A stretch of 64,000 bases of DNA from Oscillospiraceae bacterium (lineage in GTDB: Bacteria > Bacillota > Clostridia > Saccharofermentanales > Saccharofermentanaceae): contig CADAIP010000003.1 in the NCBI GenBank assembly GCA_902787975.1, forward strand, positions 1-64,000, read 5' to 3'. Made by a program: the position numbers and the translations under genes. This document shows positions 52,081 to 61,743 of the stretch, piece after piece. Numbering within the stretch: position 1 is the stretch's first letter; each line of letters starts with the position of its first letter. The notes under the pieces are model-generated. The model did no database searches and was not told the DNA's origin. It worked only from the letters and a program-made list of their open reading frames with translations.

Positions 52081-54547
52081 TGACAAAAAGCCTGTAAAGG
52101 GCAAGTCCATAATACCTACTGAATCTGAGGTCAGAGCACGGGCGGAGAATAAACCCGAACAGCCTCAGAAAGAAGTTCAGCCTAAGGCTCTGAAGCAGAG
52201 AAGATCTACTTTCTGGGCTAAGTTCTGGGTTGGTTCTGTAACAGGCATCGTTCTTTTGTTTTCCATATATCTGATCTATGTCCTGTACGAGACTACCGTA
52301 AAAGATTATGACAAGTATGCGAGAGCAGCTGCTGATGAACAGTGGACGCTCATGACATACAGCGCGAGCAGGGGAATGATCTACGATGCGAACCTCGTTC
52401 CTCTTGCTTCAAATACATACGACTATACTGTTATCTGTTCTCCTAAGATGGTTACTTCCACCGAACTTACAAGAGAGCAGATCATTCAAAGTTGTGTTTC
52501 CATGCTCGGCGTAACATACGAGAAGATGGATTCGATAATCCCTGTGGATCCGACTGATAAGAACGATAAGAGAAATGACGTTGCAGGGTGCGACGTCATC
52601 AAGAACGTCCCCCAGGATAAGAAGGATGAGTTTGAAGCTTATCTTAAAGAAAATAAAGTCAAGGGATTCGGTTTTGTAGCGGTTCCCCAGAGATATTATA
52701 ACTACGGTTCACTCGCATCCCAGGTAATCGGCTATGCGAAAAATGACGGTGTCAGCCTTAATGGTCTTTATGGTCTTGAGGCATATTACAATGATGTCCT
52801 TTCAGGTTATGACGGATACAGATATTCTGAGACAGATGAAATCACCGGCGGTGTCCTGCCGTATTCTGATGCCACTACGATACCGGTAACAGATGGAAAT
52901 AATATCGTTACGAATATCGATATTAGTATTCAGAGAATTGCCGAGGAAGCCGCTAAGGAAGCGTACGATAAATTCGACCCTATCGACGGTGTCTGCGCAA
53001 TCGTAATGAATCCATATACCGGTGCCGTTTATGCGATGGTATCGCTCCCGAATTACGACTTGAACGATCCGTATGCCATGCCGTACGGAACTGATATGGA
53101 TACATGGAATTTCATGAGTTCTGAAGACCGCGTTCAGTACGTTATGGCAAATGCATGGCGTAACAGATGCGTTTCCGACACATATGAGCCGGGTTCTACA
53201 TTTAAGTCGCTTACAACATGCATGGCATTCGAGGAAAACCTCACTAATGAAAACGAAATGTTTGATGATGCTCCGATCGCGATTTCGTCACAGCACACGA
53301 TATCCTGCTGGATGCAGAAATCAATGGGTTATAACCATGGCATGGAGACACTGGAAGATGCATTCCACAACTCATGTAACCCTATCTTTACACAGCTTGC
53401 TTACAGAATAGGAATTACAAAATACTATTCTTATGTTCGTATGCTCGGCTTCTATGATTACACGGGAATCGATCTTCCTGCTGAAGGTAAGGGAATCTTT
53501 CATAAAAATCCGACAGCAGTCGATATGGCCGTTCTCTCGTACGGCGAGTCTTCGACGGTTACTCCTATACAGCTCATTACTTCTTACTGTGCTATCATCA
53601 ACGGCGGTGACCTGCTTGTTCCGCATATCGTTAAATACATCACGGATCCTGAAGGAAACATCATCGACGAGATCGAGCCTGAAGTAGTACGTACAGTATT
53701 CTCTGAAGATACATGTAAGCGAGTCAGAGTCCTGATGGAAGGCGTTGTATCCGACGGTACAGGTTCTGCAGGTAAAGTCGCCGGATATTCAGTCGCAGGT
53801 AAGACATCAACATCCACGATCGACGTCGGTGAACTTAAAGGCGCACACGTGCTTTCGTTCTCCTGCTATGCACCCTCTTACGATCCGAAGATCGCGGTTC
53901 TCGTTGTAATCAACAAACCGAGAGATTTCTCTGTAGGTTCATCTTCTGCCGCTTCCACGGCTGCAAAGATCGTTGAGGGAACACTCGCTTACATGGGTGT
54001 TGAGAGAAGATTCACAGAAGAAGAATACGATGAACTTTTGAAGGAGTGGTACGTTCAGAAGGTAGACGGAATGCCCGCTTCACAGGCAGCTTCAAGAATC
54101 TCCGTAAACGGACTTTCGACTCTTTACGGAACACTCGACATGACTTCTGATACCATCGTCGCAAGAACATATCCTGACTACTATCACACGCTTTATAAGA
54201 CCGGTGTCGTTGTTCTTTATCCTGAAGGTGTATCGCAGGAACAGATGCTCACTACCAGAGTTCCGAATATGATCGGTATGTCTGCAATCGAGTGTATCGA
54301 AGCGTGCCTTAAGATGAACCTTAACTGCAAGATCAACAGCGACAGTGACATTGAGGGTATCTGTACTGCACAGAGCGTAACATCAGGTTCGACGGTTTAC
54401 GCGGGTGACATTATCTACGTAACCCTGACGAATACCGGAACAGTAAGCCAGCCCCAGCCGACGCCTACTCCGACACCTGTGCCCGGAGGAGAAGACGGTG
54501 TTACAGACGCACTGCCGCCCGAACACCATGATGAAGATGATACATAG
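52058..54547 (+). CDS. Class B penicillin-binding protein with PASTA domain (PBP2x/SpoVD-like)
   Basis: The product is about 829 residues with a Lys-rich cytoplasmic tail, one TM (about 58-80) and a dimerisation domain. The transpeptidase has Ser380-x-x-Lys383 (STFK) and Ser439-Cys-Asn441. The third motif reads KTST (Lys582) instead of the usual KTGT. One PASTA domain lies near the C-terminus, followed by a Pro-rich tail. It crosslinks septal peptidoglycan with FtsW. Starts at 52040 and 52058 are both possible; neither has a good ribosome binding site, and both lie inside ftsL, so coupling is likely. Confidence 0.88.
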   Translation: MQRTPISNDKKPVKGKSIIPTESEVRARAENKPEQPQKEVQPKALKQRRSTFWAKFWVGSVTGIVLLFSIYLIYVLYETTVKDYDKYARAAADEQWTLMTYSASRGMIYDANLVPLASNTYDYTVICSPKMVTSTELTREQIIQSCVSMLGVTYEKMDSIIPVDPTDKNDKRNDVAGCDVIKNVPQDKKDEFEAYLKENKVKGFGFVAVPQRYYNYGSLASQVIGYAKNDGVSLNGLYGLEAYYNDVLSGYDGYRYSETDEITGGVLPYSDATTIPVTDGNNIVTNIDISIQRIAEEAAKEAYDKFDPIDGVCAIVMNPYTGAVYAMVSLPNYDLNDPYAMPYGTDMDTWNFMSSEDRVQYVMANAWRNRCVSDTYEPGSTFKSLTTCMAFEENLTNENEMFDDAPIAISSQHTISCWMQKSMGYNHGMETLEDAFHNSCNPIFTQLAYRIGITKYYSYVRMLGFYDYTGIDLPAEGKGIFHKNPTAVDMAVLSYGESSTVTPIQLITSYCAIINGGDLLVPHIVKYITDPEGNIIDEIEPEVVRTVFSEDTCKRVRVLMEGVVSDGTGSAGKVAGYSVAGKTSTSTIDVGELKGAHVLSFSCYAPSYDPKIAVLVVINKPRDFSVGSSSAASTAAKIVEGTLAYMGVERRFTEEEYDELLKEWYVQKVDGMPASQAASRISVNGLSTLYGTLDMTSDTIVARTYPDYYHTLYKTGVVVLYPEGVSQEQMLTTRVPNMIGMSAIECIEACLKMNLNCKINSDSDIEGICTAQSVTSGSTVYAGDIIYVTLTNTGTVSQPQPTPTPTPVPGGEDGVTDALPPEHHDEDDT

Positions 54548-54690
54548 TGGTCTGCCGCACAAACATATTTGTGTCAACTCCGCTAATTTCATTCTTTTTG
54601 CCACAATAGAATTTGATCTTTTTGATTTAATATAGTTGTCGGTCAATACGCGAAAAATATCGCGCTACAAAACAGAAGAGGGTATAAGTA

Positions 54691-56196
54691 ATGCAGCTGC
54701 GGAAAGTTCTGAGCGGACTTGAATATAAACTTATTTCCGGTGATCTGGATACAGAGATCACTTCAGTTGAATTTGATTCAAGAAAAGTAATTCCCGGTTC
54801 TCTTTTCGTATGTGTCTGCGGCTTTACCGTAGACGGCCATGCATTTGCTTCCAAGGCTGTTGAGCAGGGTGCTTCCGCGATAGCTGTGGACAGCAGAAGA
54901 GAAGGTTTCCCAGAAGAGGAATTGAAAGCAATATCCGGCAGCACTGCTGTTATCGAGATTGAAGATACCCATAAGCATCTGGCTGACTTAAGTGCAAATT
55001 TCTACGATCATCCTGAGAAGAAGATTTCCGTATTTGGTATTACCGGAACAAAGGGCAAGACTACTACGGCTTTTATGTTAAGAGAGATCCTCGAAAAGAG
55101 CGGAAAGAATACAGGACTCATCGGAACCGTATGCAACATCATCGCAGGTGAGAAGATCCATTCATCACACACCACGCCTGAATCAAGAGAGCTCTATGAG
55201 ATGATGGATAAGCTCGTAAAGAACGGCTCTTCTGATCTTGTCATGGAAGTCTCTTCACAGGCTTTAAAGCTCGACAGAGTAAGAGGTCTTAAGTACCGCA
55301 CCGCTGCATTTACAAATCTTTATGAAGATCACATTGCTCCCAATGAGCATCCTGATATGGAAGATTACATCACATGCAAGCTCAGGATCTTCGACAGCTG
55401 CGAAAAGGGAATCCTTAATGCAGACTGTGCTATCGCAGACAGAGTAAAAGATTACTGCAAAGGTAAAGTTGGTCTTTTTACATATTCCGTTGAAGGCAGT
55501 GCTGATTTTGTTGCCCGTAATCTAAGACCTGAAAGAAGAGGTCATGTCACTGGTACTGTTTTCGAGCTCGATTCTGAATATTACAAAGGTGATATCTTTG
55601 TAGCCCTGCCCGGCAAGTTCAACGTTTATAATGCACTTTGCGCAATCTGTTCAGCATATGTTGAAGGAATAGATATCGAAGCAGTGAAGACTGCTCTGGA
55701 GACGATCAGTGTACCCGGAAGAATGCAGTCTGTTGAAAATGACTTCGGAGTAAACATCCTGGTCGATTATGCACACAATGCGGCTGCTCTTGAGAGCGTT
55801 CTTGATACGCTCAAAGAATATACCGAAGGCAGGATAATCACTGTTTTCGGATGCGGCGGAAACCGCGCGAAAACAAGACGTTTTGAGATGGGTGAAGTAT
55901 CAGGCAGAATGTCTGATCATACTGTCATCACATCTGATAATCCGAGAAACGAAGAACCTGATGCGATCATTCAGGATATCGTTACCGGCATATCCAAAAC
56001 AGAAGGAAAATATGAGATTGAATCTGACAGAAGCAAAGCTATAAGACTCGCTGTCAACATGGCTTTGGAAGGTGATACGGTTCTTATCGCAGGCAAGGGT
56101 CATGAAGACTATCAGATCTTTGCAGATAAGATCATCCATTTTGATGATCTTGAGCAGGCAAGAGACGCAGTAATAGAACGGGAAAGAAATATATGA
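54691..56196 (+). CDS. murE: UDP-MurNAc-tripeptide synthetase MurE, meso-DAP type
   Basis: The 501-residue Mur ligase has ITGTKGKTTTAFML (ATP loop), HTTPES, and DYAHN in the C-terminal domain. The specificity motif DNPRNEEP matches the DNPR form that selects meso-diaminopimelate. It adds the third residue of the stem peptide. AGAGGG precedes ATG 54691. The 143-bp gap upstream holds two small hairpins (CACAAA/TTTGTG at about 54557 and CGCGA/TCGCG at about 54649) but no convincing promoter. Confidence 0.93.
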   Translation: MQLRKVLSGLEYKLISGDLDTEITSVEFDSRKVIPGSLFVCVCGFTVDGHAFASKAVEQGASAIAVDSRREGFPEEELKAISGSTAVIEIEDTHKHLADLSANFYDHPEKKISVFGITGTKGKTTTAFMLREILEKSGKNTGLIGTVCNIIAGEKIHSSHTTPESRELYEMMDKLVKNGSSDLVMEVSSQALKLDRVRGLKYRTAAFTNLYEDHIAPNEHPDMEDYITCKLRIFDSCEKGILNADCAIADRVKDYCKGKVGLFTYSVEGSADFVARNLRPERRGHVTGTVFELDSEYYKGDIFVALPGKFNVYNALCAICSAYVEGIDIEAVKTALETISVPGRMQSVENDFGVNILVDYAHNAAALESVLDTLKEYTEGRIITVFGCGGNRAKTRRFEMGEVSGRMSDHTVITSDNPRNEEPDAIIQDIVTGISKTEGKYEIESDRSKAIRLAVNMALEGDTVLIAGKGHEDYQIFADKIIHFDDLEQARDAVIERERNI

Positions 56197-57647
56197 TGTT
56201 TACCCTTGAAGAAGTTAAGAAAGCTGTCGGAGGAAAACTGGTATCAAAAACCGATGCCATCGTTTTTGCAACGGCGATAAATGTCAACGGAGTATCGACT
56301 GATACAAGAACAATAAATGAGGGTGAACTCTTCATCGCTTTGCAGGGCGAGAATTTTGACGGTAACAAGTTCCTTGCAAAGGCAATAGAACTCGGTGCCT
56401 GCGCTGTTGTTACAAACGACGAGGAAGCAGTACCCGCCGGTGCCGTTGCGATCATTGTGGAGGACACTGTAAAGGCACTCGGACTTCTTGCAAACCACTA
56501 CAGATTCAAGCTCGGATGCAAAGTGATCGCGATAACGGGTTCAGTCGGAAAGACATCGACAAGGACTATGATCACCGAAGTCCTTAAGACCGGTCTTAAA
56601 GTTCATTCGACAGTTGCCAATAACAACAACGAGATCGGAATGAGCAAGACTATTCTCTCTGCACCTGAAGACAGCGAAGTCATTATTGTCGAGATGGGCA
56701 TGAGAGGCGAAGGACAGATCTCTTATCTTACTAAGATAGCAAGACCTGATATTGCGATCATCACCAATGTCGGTTATTCACATATCGGTATTTTGGGAAG
56801 CAAGGAAGCCATCTTAAAAGCGAAGATGGAGATCTGCGAAGGACTTACGGACGGCGGTATCATTGCCGTCAACGCAGATGACAGAAGACTTTTCGATCAC
56901 TGCGTAAAAGAGCTTCCGATAAACAATTTCATTGCAGGCATAATGGCGGGTTCAGAAGCTGGCCTTCCTTGTCCGCTTGTCGTATCCGCAACTGACGTTA
57001 AGGAGACAGACAGCGGTATGTCTTTCCGCGCTGTGCTGAGGAGAATGGATGAGAGGTCTGAATTCCAGGTGCCTCTCAACGTCGGAATGTACGGAGAGAG
57101 CTGCATCAGGAACGCGCTTTTTGCGATCTTCTGTGCATACATAACCGGCATCACAAGTTCGTCTGAAATACAGAAGAAGATTGCTGAAGTTATCAGCAAC
57201 AGAAGTGCGATGGATGGAAGAGGCGCGATCACCGAAACCAAAAAATATATGATCATGAACGATGCATATAATGCATCTCCCGAATCAATGGAGAATGCGT
57301 TTCTCAATTTCTCCAAAAAGGCCAGGGGACACCGTAAAGTATTAGCTTTGGGCGGTATGCTCGAACTCGGCGATTTTGCTTCAGGCCTTCATGAATTAAC
57401 AGGTAAGGACTGCGCTTCGTATGATTTTGACAGAGTGTTTGTCACGGGTGAGAATGCCGATGATTTTATCAGAGGCGCACATATGATAAATATGAAGCTT
57501 GAAATAGTAAAATGTAAGGATACGGAGGACGTAAGCAGACGCCTCGAAGACTATGTAAGAGACGGTGATGCAATACTCTTCAAGGCATCTCACAGCTTCG
57601 GCTTTGAGAAAGTTGCTAAGAGTTTTATCGAGAAAGGAAATGCCTGA
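56193..57647 (+). CDS. murF: UDP-MurNAc-tripeptide:D-Ala-D-Ala ligase MurF
   Basis: The 484-residue Mur ligase has VSTDTRTINEGELFIAL at the N-terminus, ITGSVGKTSTRTMI (ATP loop), VANNNNEIGMSKTIL, and NDAYNASPESME in the C-terminal domain. It adds D-Ala-D-Ala to the stem peptide. The start ATG overlaps the murE stop by 4 bp. In most dcw clusters mraY and murD follow; here ftsW starts 3 nt after the stop. Confidence 0.93.
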   Translation: MMFTLEEVKKAVGGKLVSKTDAIVFATAINVNGVSTDTRTINEGELFIALQGENFDGNKFLAKAIELGACAVVTNDEEAVPAGAVAIIVEDTVKALGLLANHYRFKLGCKVIAITGSVGKTSTRTMITEVLKTGLKVHSTVANNNNEIGMSKTILSAPEDSEVIIVEMGMRGEGQISYLTKIARPDIAIITNVGYSHIGILGSKEAILKAKMEICEGLTDGGIIAVNADDRRLFDHCVKELPINNFIAGIMAGSEAGLPCPLVVSATDVKETDSGMSFRAVLRRMDERSEFQVPLNVGMYGESCIRNALFAIFCAYITGITSSSEIQKKIAEVISNRSAMDGRGAITETKKYMIMNDAYNASPESMENAFLNFSKKARGHRKVLALGGMLELGDFASGLHELTGKDCASYDFDRVFVTGENADDFIRGAHMINMKLEIVKCKDTEDVSRRLEDYVRDGDAILFKASHSFGFEKVAKSFIEKGNA

Positions 57648-57650
57648 CGG

Positions 57651-59081
57651 ATGGCAGAGAAAAAGAGACAATCGATAATTCCTGACATGCCGGGAACCGA
57701 GAAAATTCACACACCCGAACCCGAGCATGCACATGTAACGGATATAGACCGTCTTATTGAACCGCCTCAAAAGAGTGTGATGGAAGGCATTAATGCCGCA
57801 TCAATTGAGAAAGCCGTAAAGTCAGCTAACATACCGATGATCATCATGATTTTTGTTATGATCGTATTCGGGCTCATAATCCTTTATTCGGTATCTGGTC
57901 CTGATGCTTACGGACAGTTCCAGGATTCTTCATGGTTCCTTACAAGACAGATAAGATTTACTATTGCGGGACTTGTGGTAATGTTCATAGTGGCATTCAT
58001 CCCAATCGACTTCTTCAGACAGAAGTGGATATGTTATTCTGCATATATCCTGAGTTTCGCCCTTGCAGTTGCAACGCATATCCTCGGCGTAGGACGTGAG
58101 CACGGTGCGAGCCGTTGGATCAATATCGGACCTATCCAGCTCCAGGGTTCCGAGATCATCAAGGTTGCTCTCATCGTTGCATTCGCAGGTTACCGTTCAA
58201 CTATCGCAAGACTCAGAAGCGAAGGCAGGATCAAGTCACCGAAGACACCTTTTTCCAAGACTCTTGTTAATGCTACAGTTGACTTCATCGTACCGGTCGC
58301 TCTCTGCATAGTTGTTGACGTTATCATTCTTTTGCAGCCGCACCTTTCATGCTTCATCATCGTTGCTGCAGTTGTGTTTATGTGTGCCCTTGTTTCAGAG
58401 ATCTCATCGAAGTCTTGGTTTACCGGAGTTACTATTCTTGCAATCGCCGGAATCATCGCAGGCGTTCTCGTGCTTGCAATCACACCTGCCGAAACGCGTG
58501 AGAGATTCATGAATAACTACGCTCACGTGTTCAAGCGAATCGCTATCTTTAATGCGGATGAAGAAGAACTTGATAACGAGGAAGAAGGACTTACAAGAGA
58601 CGATACCAGACAGGTTGATAACGCCCACAATGCCCTGGGTTCAGGCGGAATGTGGGGTGTAGGCCTCGGTAATTCCAGATCAAAATACAACTACGTATCA
58701 GAGGCTCAGAACGACTACATTTTCTCGATATATGTTGAGGAGACAGGCTTTGTCGGAGGGGTCCTGCTGATACTGATGTATATGGTAATGTTCGTTATGT
58801 GCGTCATTGTGTGCTGGCGGGCTAAAGACGTGTTCTCGCGAACGATCGCGACCGGGTGTACGGCCCTGATATTTGTCGAAGTTTTAATGAATATATCGGT
58901 TGAGTTGCAGGTCATTCCTGCTACCGGTGTAACGTTGCCGTTCATCAGTTACGGCGGAACGGCGCAGGTCACACTTCTTATAGCGTACGGTCTTATCCTG
59001 TCTGTATCCAGAAGCGGAACATTGAGTCTCGAGAGAAAGAAGAGACAGGCAGAGAAGAGAATGCTTAACCGCGGAGCGTGA
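57651..59081 (+). CDS. ftsW: Cell division SEDS glycosyltransferase FtsW
   Basis: The 476-residue product has a 60-residue polar N-terminal extension before the first TM. About ten TM helices follow, with GASRWINIGPIQLQGSEIIK, LLQPHLSC, a long acidic loop (NADEEELDNEEEG) before the conserved LGSGGMWGVGLGNS, AQNDYIFSIYVEETGF and LPFISYGGTAQ. It polymerises septal glycan. It overlaps GTG 59078 of the murG frame. It is the second SEDS gene in the window (the other is rodA at 46162). Confidence 0.9.
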   Translation: MAEKKRQSIIPDMPGTEKIHTPEPEHAHVTDIDRLIEPPQKSVMEGINAASIEKAVKSANIPMIIMIFVMIVFGLIILYSVSGPDAYGQFQDSSWFLTRQIRFTIAGLVVMFIVAFIPIDFFRQKWICYSAYILSFALAVATHILGVGREHGASRWINIGPIQLQGSEIIKVALIVAFAGYRSTIARLRSEGRIKSPKTPFSKTLVNATVDFIVPVALCIVVDVIILLQPHLSCFIIVAAVVFMCALVSEISSKSWFTGVTILAIAGIIAGVLVLAITPAETRERFMNNYAHVFKRIAIFNADEEELDNEEEGLTRDDTRQVDNAHNALGSGGMWGVGLGNSRSKYNYVSEAQNDYIFSIYVEETGFVGGVLLILMYMVMFVMCVIVCWRAKDVFSRTIATGCTALIFVEVLMNISVELQVIPATGVTLPFISYGGTAQVTLLIAYGLILSVSRSGTLSLERKKRQAEKRMLNRGA

Positions 59082-59086
59082 CACTG

Positions 59087-60199
59087 ATGGAAAGACGCTT
59101 CATGATCACAGGCGGAGGAACGTCAGGGCACATAAATCCTGCCCTGGCTATTGCTGATCTTCTTGTCGAAGTGGCAGAAGAAAACGGCGATGAATGCAAG
59201 ATCATTTTCACGGGAAGAAAGATCGGACTTGAAGGTGAACTCGTACCCAAAGCAGGTTATGAATTCAAAGATGTTGAAGCTCTTCCTATGCCCTATAAAC
59301 CCACGCCCAAAGCTCTTAAAGCACTAAGCGCGAACAACCGCGGAAAGAAGCAGTGCATTAAACTCATAAATGAATTCAAACCTGATGCAGTCATAAGCAC
59401 GGGCGGATATGTAAGTGCTCCTTTGATAATGGCTGCCAAGAAGTGCAAAGTGCCTGTAATGATCCATGAGGCAAATGCTTTCCCGGGAAGGGCAAATAAA
59501 CTCTTTGCAAGAGGCAGCGCGCTTGTAATGACCGGTTTCCCCGGACAGGAATCCATTTTCGCAAAAGCCAAAAAAGTTGTTTATACCGGTAATCCCGTAC
59601 GAAGCAACATGTTCGGAAGAACGAGGGAAAGATCAAGACAGGAGCTCGGCCTTTCCGAAGATACAAAACTCGTATTCATAATGGGTGGTTCTTTGGGTTC
59701 TGCCACGCTGACGAATTTTGTTTTCGACACTGCGAAAAAGGAAGCTTTCAAGGATGTTCATTTTGTGATTTCCGTAGGAAAACACAATTCCGTCGAGATT
59801 AGCGATGCGGTAAGAAAAATCCCTAATCTGGAGATAAAAGAATACATCGACAGGCCCGATCTTTATATGTCTGCTGCGGACTGTTCCATCCTCCGTGCAG
59901 GTGCGGTCACCTGTGCTGAGATCACTGCCACGGGTGCGTGCGCCATCATGGTGCCTTACCCGTTTGCGGCTCATGACCACCAGACTTACAATGCAAATTC
60001 GCTTGCATCAAAAGGTGCCGGCATAGTTGTCAGCGACAACGACGTAAAAGAGGGAAAACTCGAAGGCATACTTACAGATCTTCTGAATGATCCCAAGAGG
60101 CAGGAAGAGATAAGAAAAGCCAGTCTGGGACTTGCCATCAAGGATACGGGAAAGCGAATTACCGATGCGATAATCGAGGCGCTTGGGAATGGTCAGTAA
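59087..60199 (+). CDS. murG: Lipid II synthase MurG (GlcNAc transferase)
   Basis: The product is about 370 residues of the GT28 family. The N-terminal G loop is MITGGGTSGHINPALAIAD, then STGGYVSAPLIMAAK, HEANAFPGRANK, a second G loop IMGGSLGSATL, and the sugar-binding region RAGAVTCAEITATG. It adds GlcNAc to lipid I on the inner membrane face. ATG 59087 has GGAG at 59073-59076, 10 nt upstream. GTG 59078 would overlap the ftsW stop. Confidence 0.93.
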   Translation: MERRFMITGGGTSGHINPALAIADLLVEVAEENGDECKIIFTGRKIGLEGELVPKAGYEFKDVEALPMPYKPTPKALKALSANNRGKKQCIKLINEFKPDAVISTGGYVSAPLIMAAKKCKVPVMIHEANAFPGRANKLFARGSALVMTGFPGQESIFAKAKKVVYTGNPVRSNMFGRTRERSRQELGLSEDTKLVFIMGGSLGSATLTNFVFDTAKKEAFKDVHFVISVGKHNSVEISDAVRKIPNLEIKEYIDRPDLYMSAADCSILRAGAVTCAEITATGACAIMVPYPFAAHDHQTYNANSLASKGAGIVVSDNDVKEGKLEGILTDLLNDPKRQEEIRKASLGLAIKDTGKRITDAIIEALGNGQ

Positions 60200-60217
60200 A
60201 CTGATACAATAGTACCT

Positions 60218-61549
60218 ATGGATGACAAAGAATTAGACAGATTATTCGGACGCGACAGCGGTTCAGCCGAAGATAATGAGACCTCCCAAAAAAACAGGAA
60301 GGCCTCATCCAAAAGGCCTGAAAAGGAAAAGGCCGTTAATCCTGAGCCCAAACATGAGCGCAAAGAAGAGTCATCCGAAAAAGAAGAGACTCCCGAAAAA
60401 GAATCCGTAAAAGAAAAAGAGCCTAAAGTAAAGGCTGAGAAGCAAGCTGAAAAAGAGAAGGCCAAAGAGCCTGAAAAGGAAGAAAACACTTCATCTGACG
60501 ACAATTCTGAGGATAAATCATCTGAAGAAAAAGATGAGGAGCCGGAAGATAAAGAAGATGCTGATGAGTCTGAAGAAGAGGCAGACGATAAAGAGCCTGA
60601 AAAGGATGAAGGATCCGGAGAAAAGACTCCCGAAGAGAAGAAATCCAGGCCTCAGGAGAAGGACGCTGCACCTGCTAAAGAACGCAGGCAGAATGCTCCA
60701 AGAAAACCTGTTCCTGCAGAAGAGACTAACCTGAGAGATGCTATTCCGCTCTCGGGCAAGAGCATATTCGCGATCTTTCTGGCCATTGCAGTCGTTGTCA
60801 TGGTCATCCTTTTTATGTTCCTTCCTGCTTTCAGGGTCAGGAATGTCACGGTTGAGGGCAATATCGCATTGACCGACCAGGAGATCCTTGCTGCGGCAGG
60901 CCTTGAATACGATGCCCATCTCATGAGCGGCATCAGCGGCAATATTTTTGATATCCTGAAGCTCGATTACGGAAAGACAGAAGACCGCATAATGAAGGAA
61001 AACCCTTATATCGAGGACATCAGGATCACGATCAAACTCCCTTCGACCGTTGAGATAAAGGTAAAGGAACGCAGTAAGATATGCTATATCAGGACGCCTG
61101 ACGGCTATGCAGCCCTTGATAAGGACGGAATAGTCCTTGAACTGTCGTCTTTTGATTCCGGAAAGGACGTCAGGCCCGTTATCTGCGGACTTGAGGTCAA
61201 GTATTGCGAATTAGGAAAACCGGTTGTTATCAACAACATGAACGATTATAAGAAGTCGATAATCGTCCTCGGAGCCATTCTGGCGGCGGATAACGCAAGC
61301 GTCGGCGGTGACTACCAGATGTTTGAGAATACGTCGGAAGTAAGGATACTCCCGAGCGGTTATATCTTCCTGACCATTTATTCACCGTCAGGACACCTTA
61401 TCCAGATAAAACTCAACGGTACAGAGTCCATTGGAGACAAGATGGCCTGGCTTCTTTATGTGTTCAACGGGGACGGATTCGACAAGATCACGGTCGACGG
61501 AGCCCTTGATATGACCGGAGACGAGTACATTTTCGACGAATACGACTGA
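60218..61549 (+). CDS. ftsQ: FtsQ/DivIB-type cell division protein with long charged N-terminus
   Basis: The 443-residue product has about 170 cytoplasmic residues made almost only of Glu, Lys, Asp, Ser and Pro. One TM follows (about 183-205), then a POTRA domain (FRVRNVTVEGNIALTDQEIL) and an FtsQ-type beta domain (CYIRTPDGYAALDKDGIVLE). It links division proteins in the septal membrane. The charged tail is much longer than in E. coli FtsQ; long charged tails occur in DivIB. It lies 18 nt after murG and is the last gene before the ftsZ promoters. Confidence 0.85.
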   Translation: MDDKELDRLFGRDSGSAEDNETSQKNRKASSKRPEKEKAVNPEPKHERKEESSEKEETPEKESVKEKEPKVKAEKQAEKEKAKEPEKEENTSSDDNSEDKSSEEKDEEPEDKEDADESEEEADDKEPEKDEGSGEKTPEEKKSRPQEKDAAPAKERRQNAPRKPVPAEETNLRDAIPLSGKSIFAIFLAIAVVVMVILFMFLPAFRVRNVTVEGNIALTDQEILAAAGLEYDAHLMSGISGNIFDILKLDYGKTEDRIMKENPYIEDIRITIKLPSTVEIKVKERSKICYIRTPDGYAALDKDGIVLELSSFDSGKDVRPVICGLEVKYCELGKPVVINNMNDYKKSIIVLGAILAADNASVGGDYQMFENTSEVRILPSGYIFLTIYSPSGHLIQIKLNGTESIGDKMAWLLYVFNGDGFDKITVDGALDMTGDEYIFDEYD

Positions 61550-61555
61550 AAATAC

Positions 61556-61659
61556 TTGCTTTCAGCCATTTAGTGCTAATATAAATATGAAAGTTTCTTT
61601 ACATTCGCACAGTAAATCGTACTGTGCGTATTGATTGAAACCTGTGTTTAGGTTAAAAT
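61556..61659 (+). promoter_or_regulatory. ftsZ promoter region with palindrome
   Basis: The best promoter is TTGATT (61631-61636), 17 bp, TAAAAT (61654-61659). A weaker one is TTGCTT (61556-61561) with TATAAA (61580-61585), 18 bp apart. Between them lies a perfect palindrome, CGCACAGTA-AATCG-TACTGTGCG (61606-61628), which ends 2 bp before the -35. It could be an operator, or a terminator without a U-tract. Confidence 0.6.
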
Positions 61660-61743
61660 TTTGAATGGTTAATAATATTTATTTAATCAAGAATTCTTTC
61701 AATTATCGGTTGGAACTATAAAAGGATACGGAGGAACAAAAGG

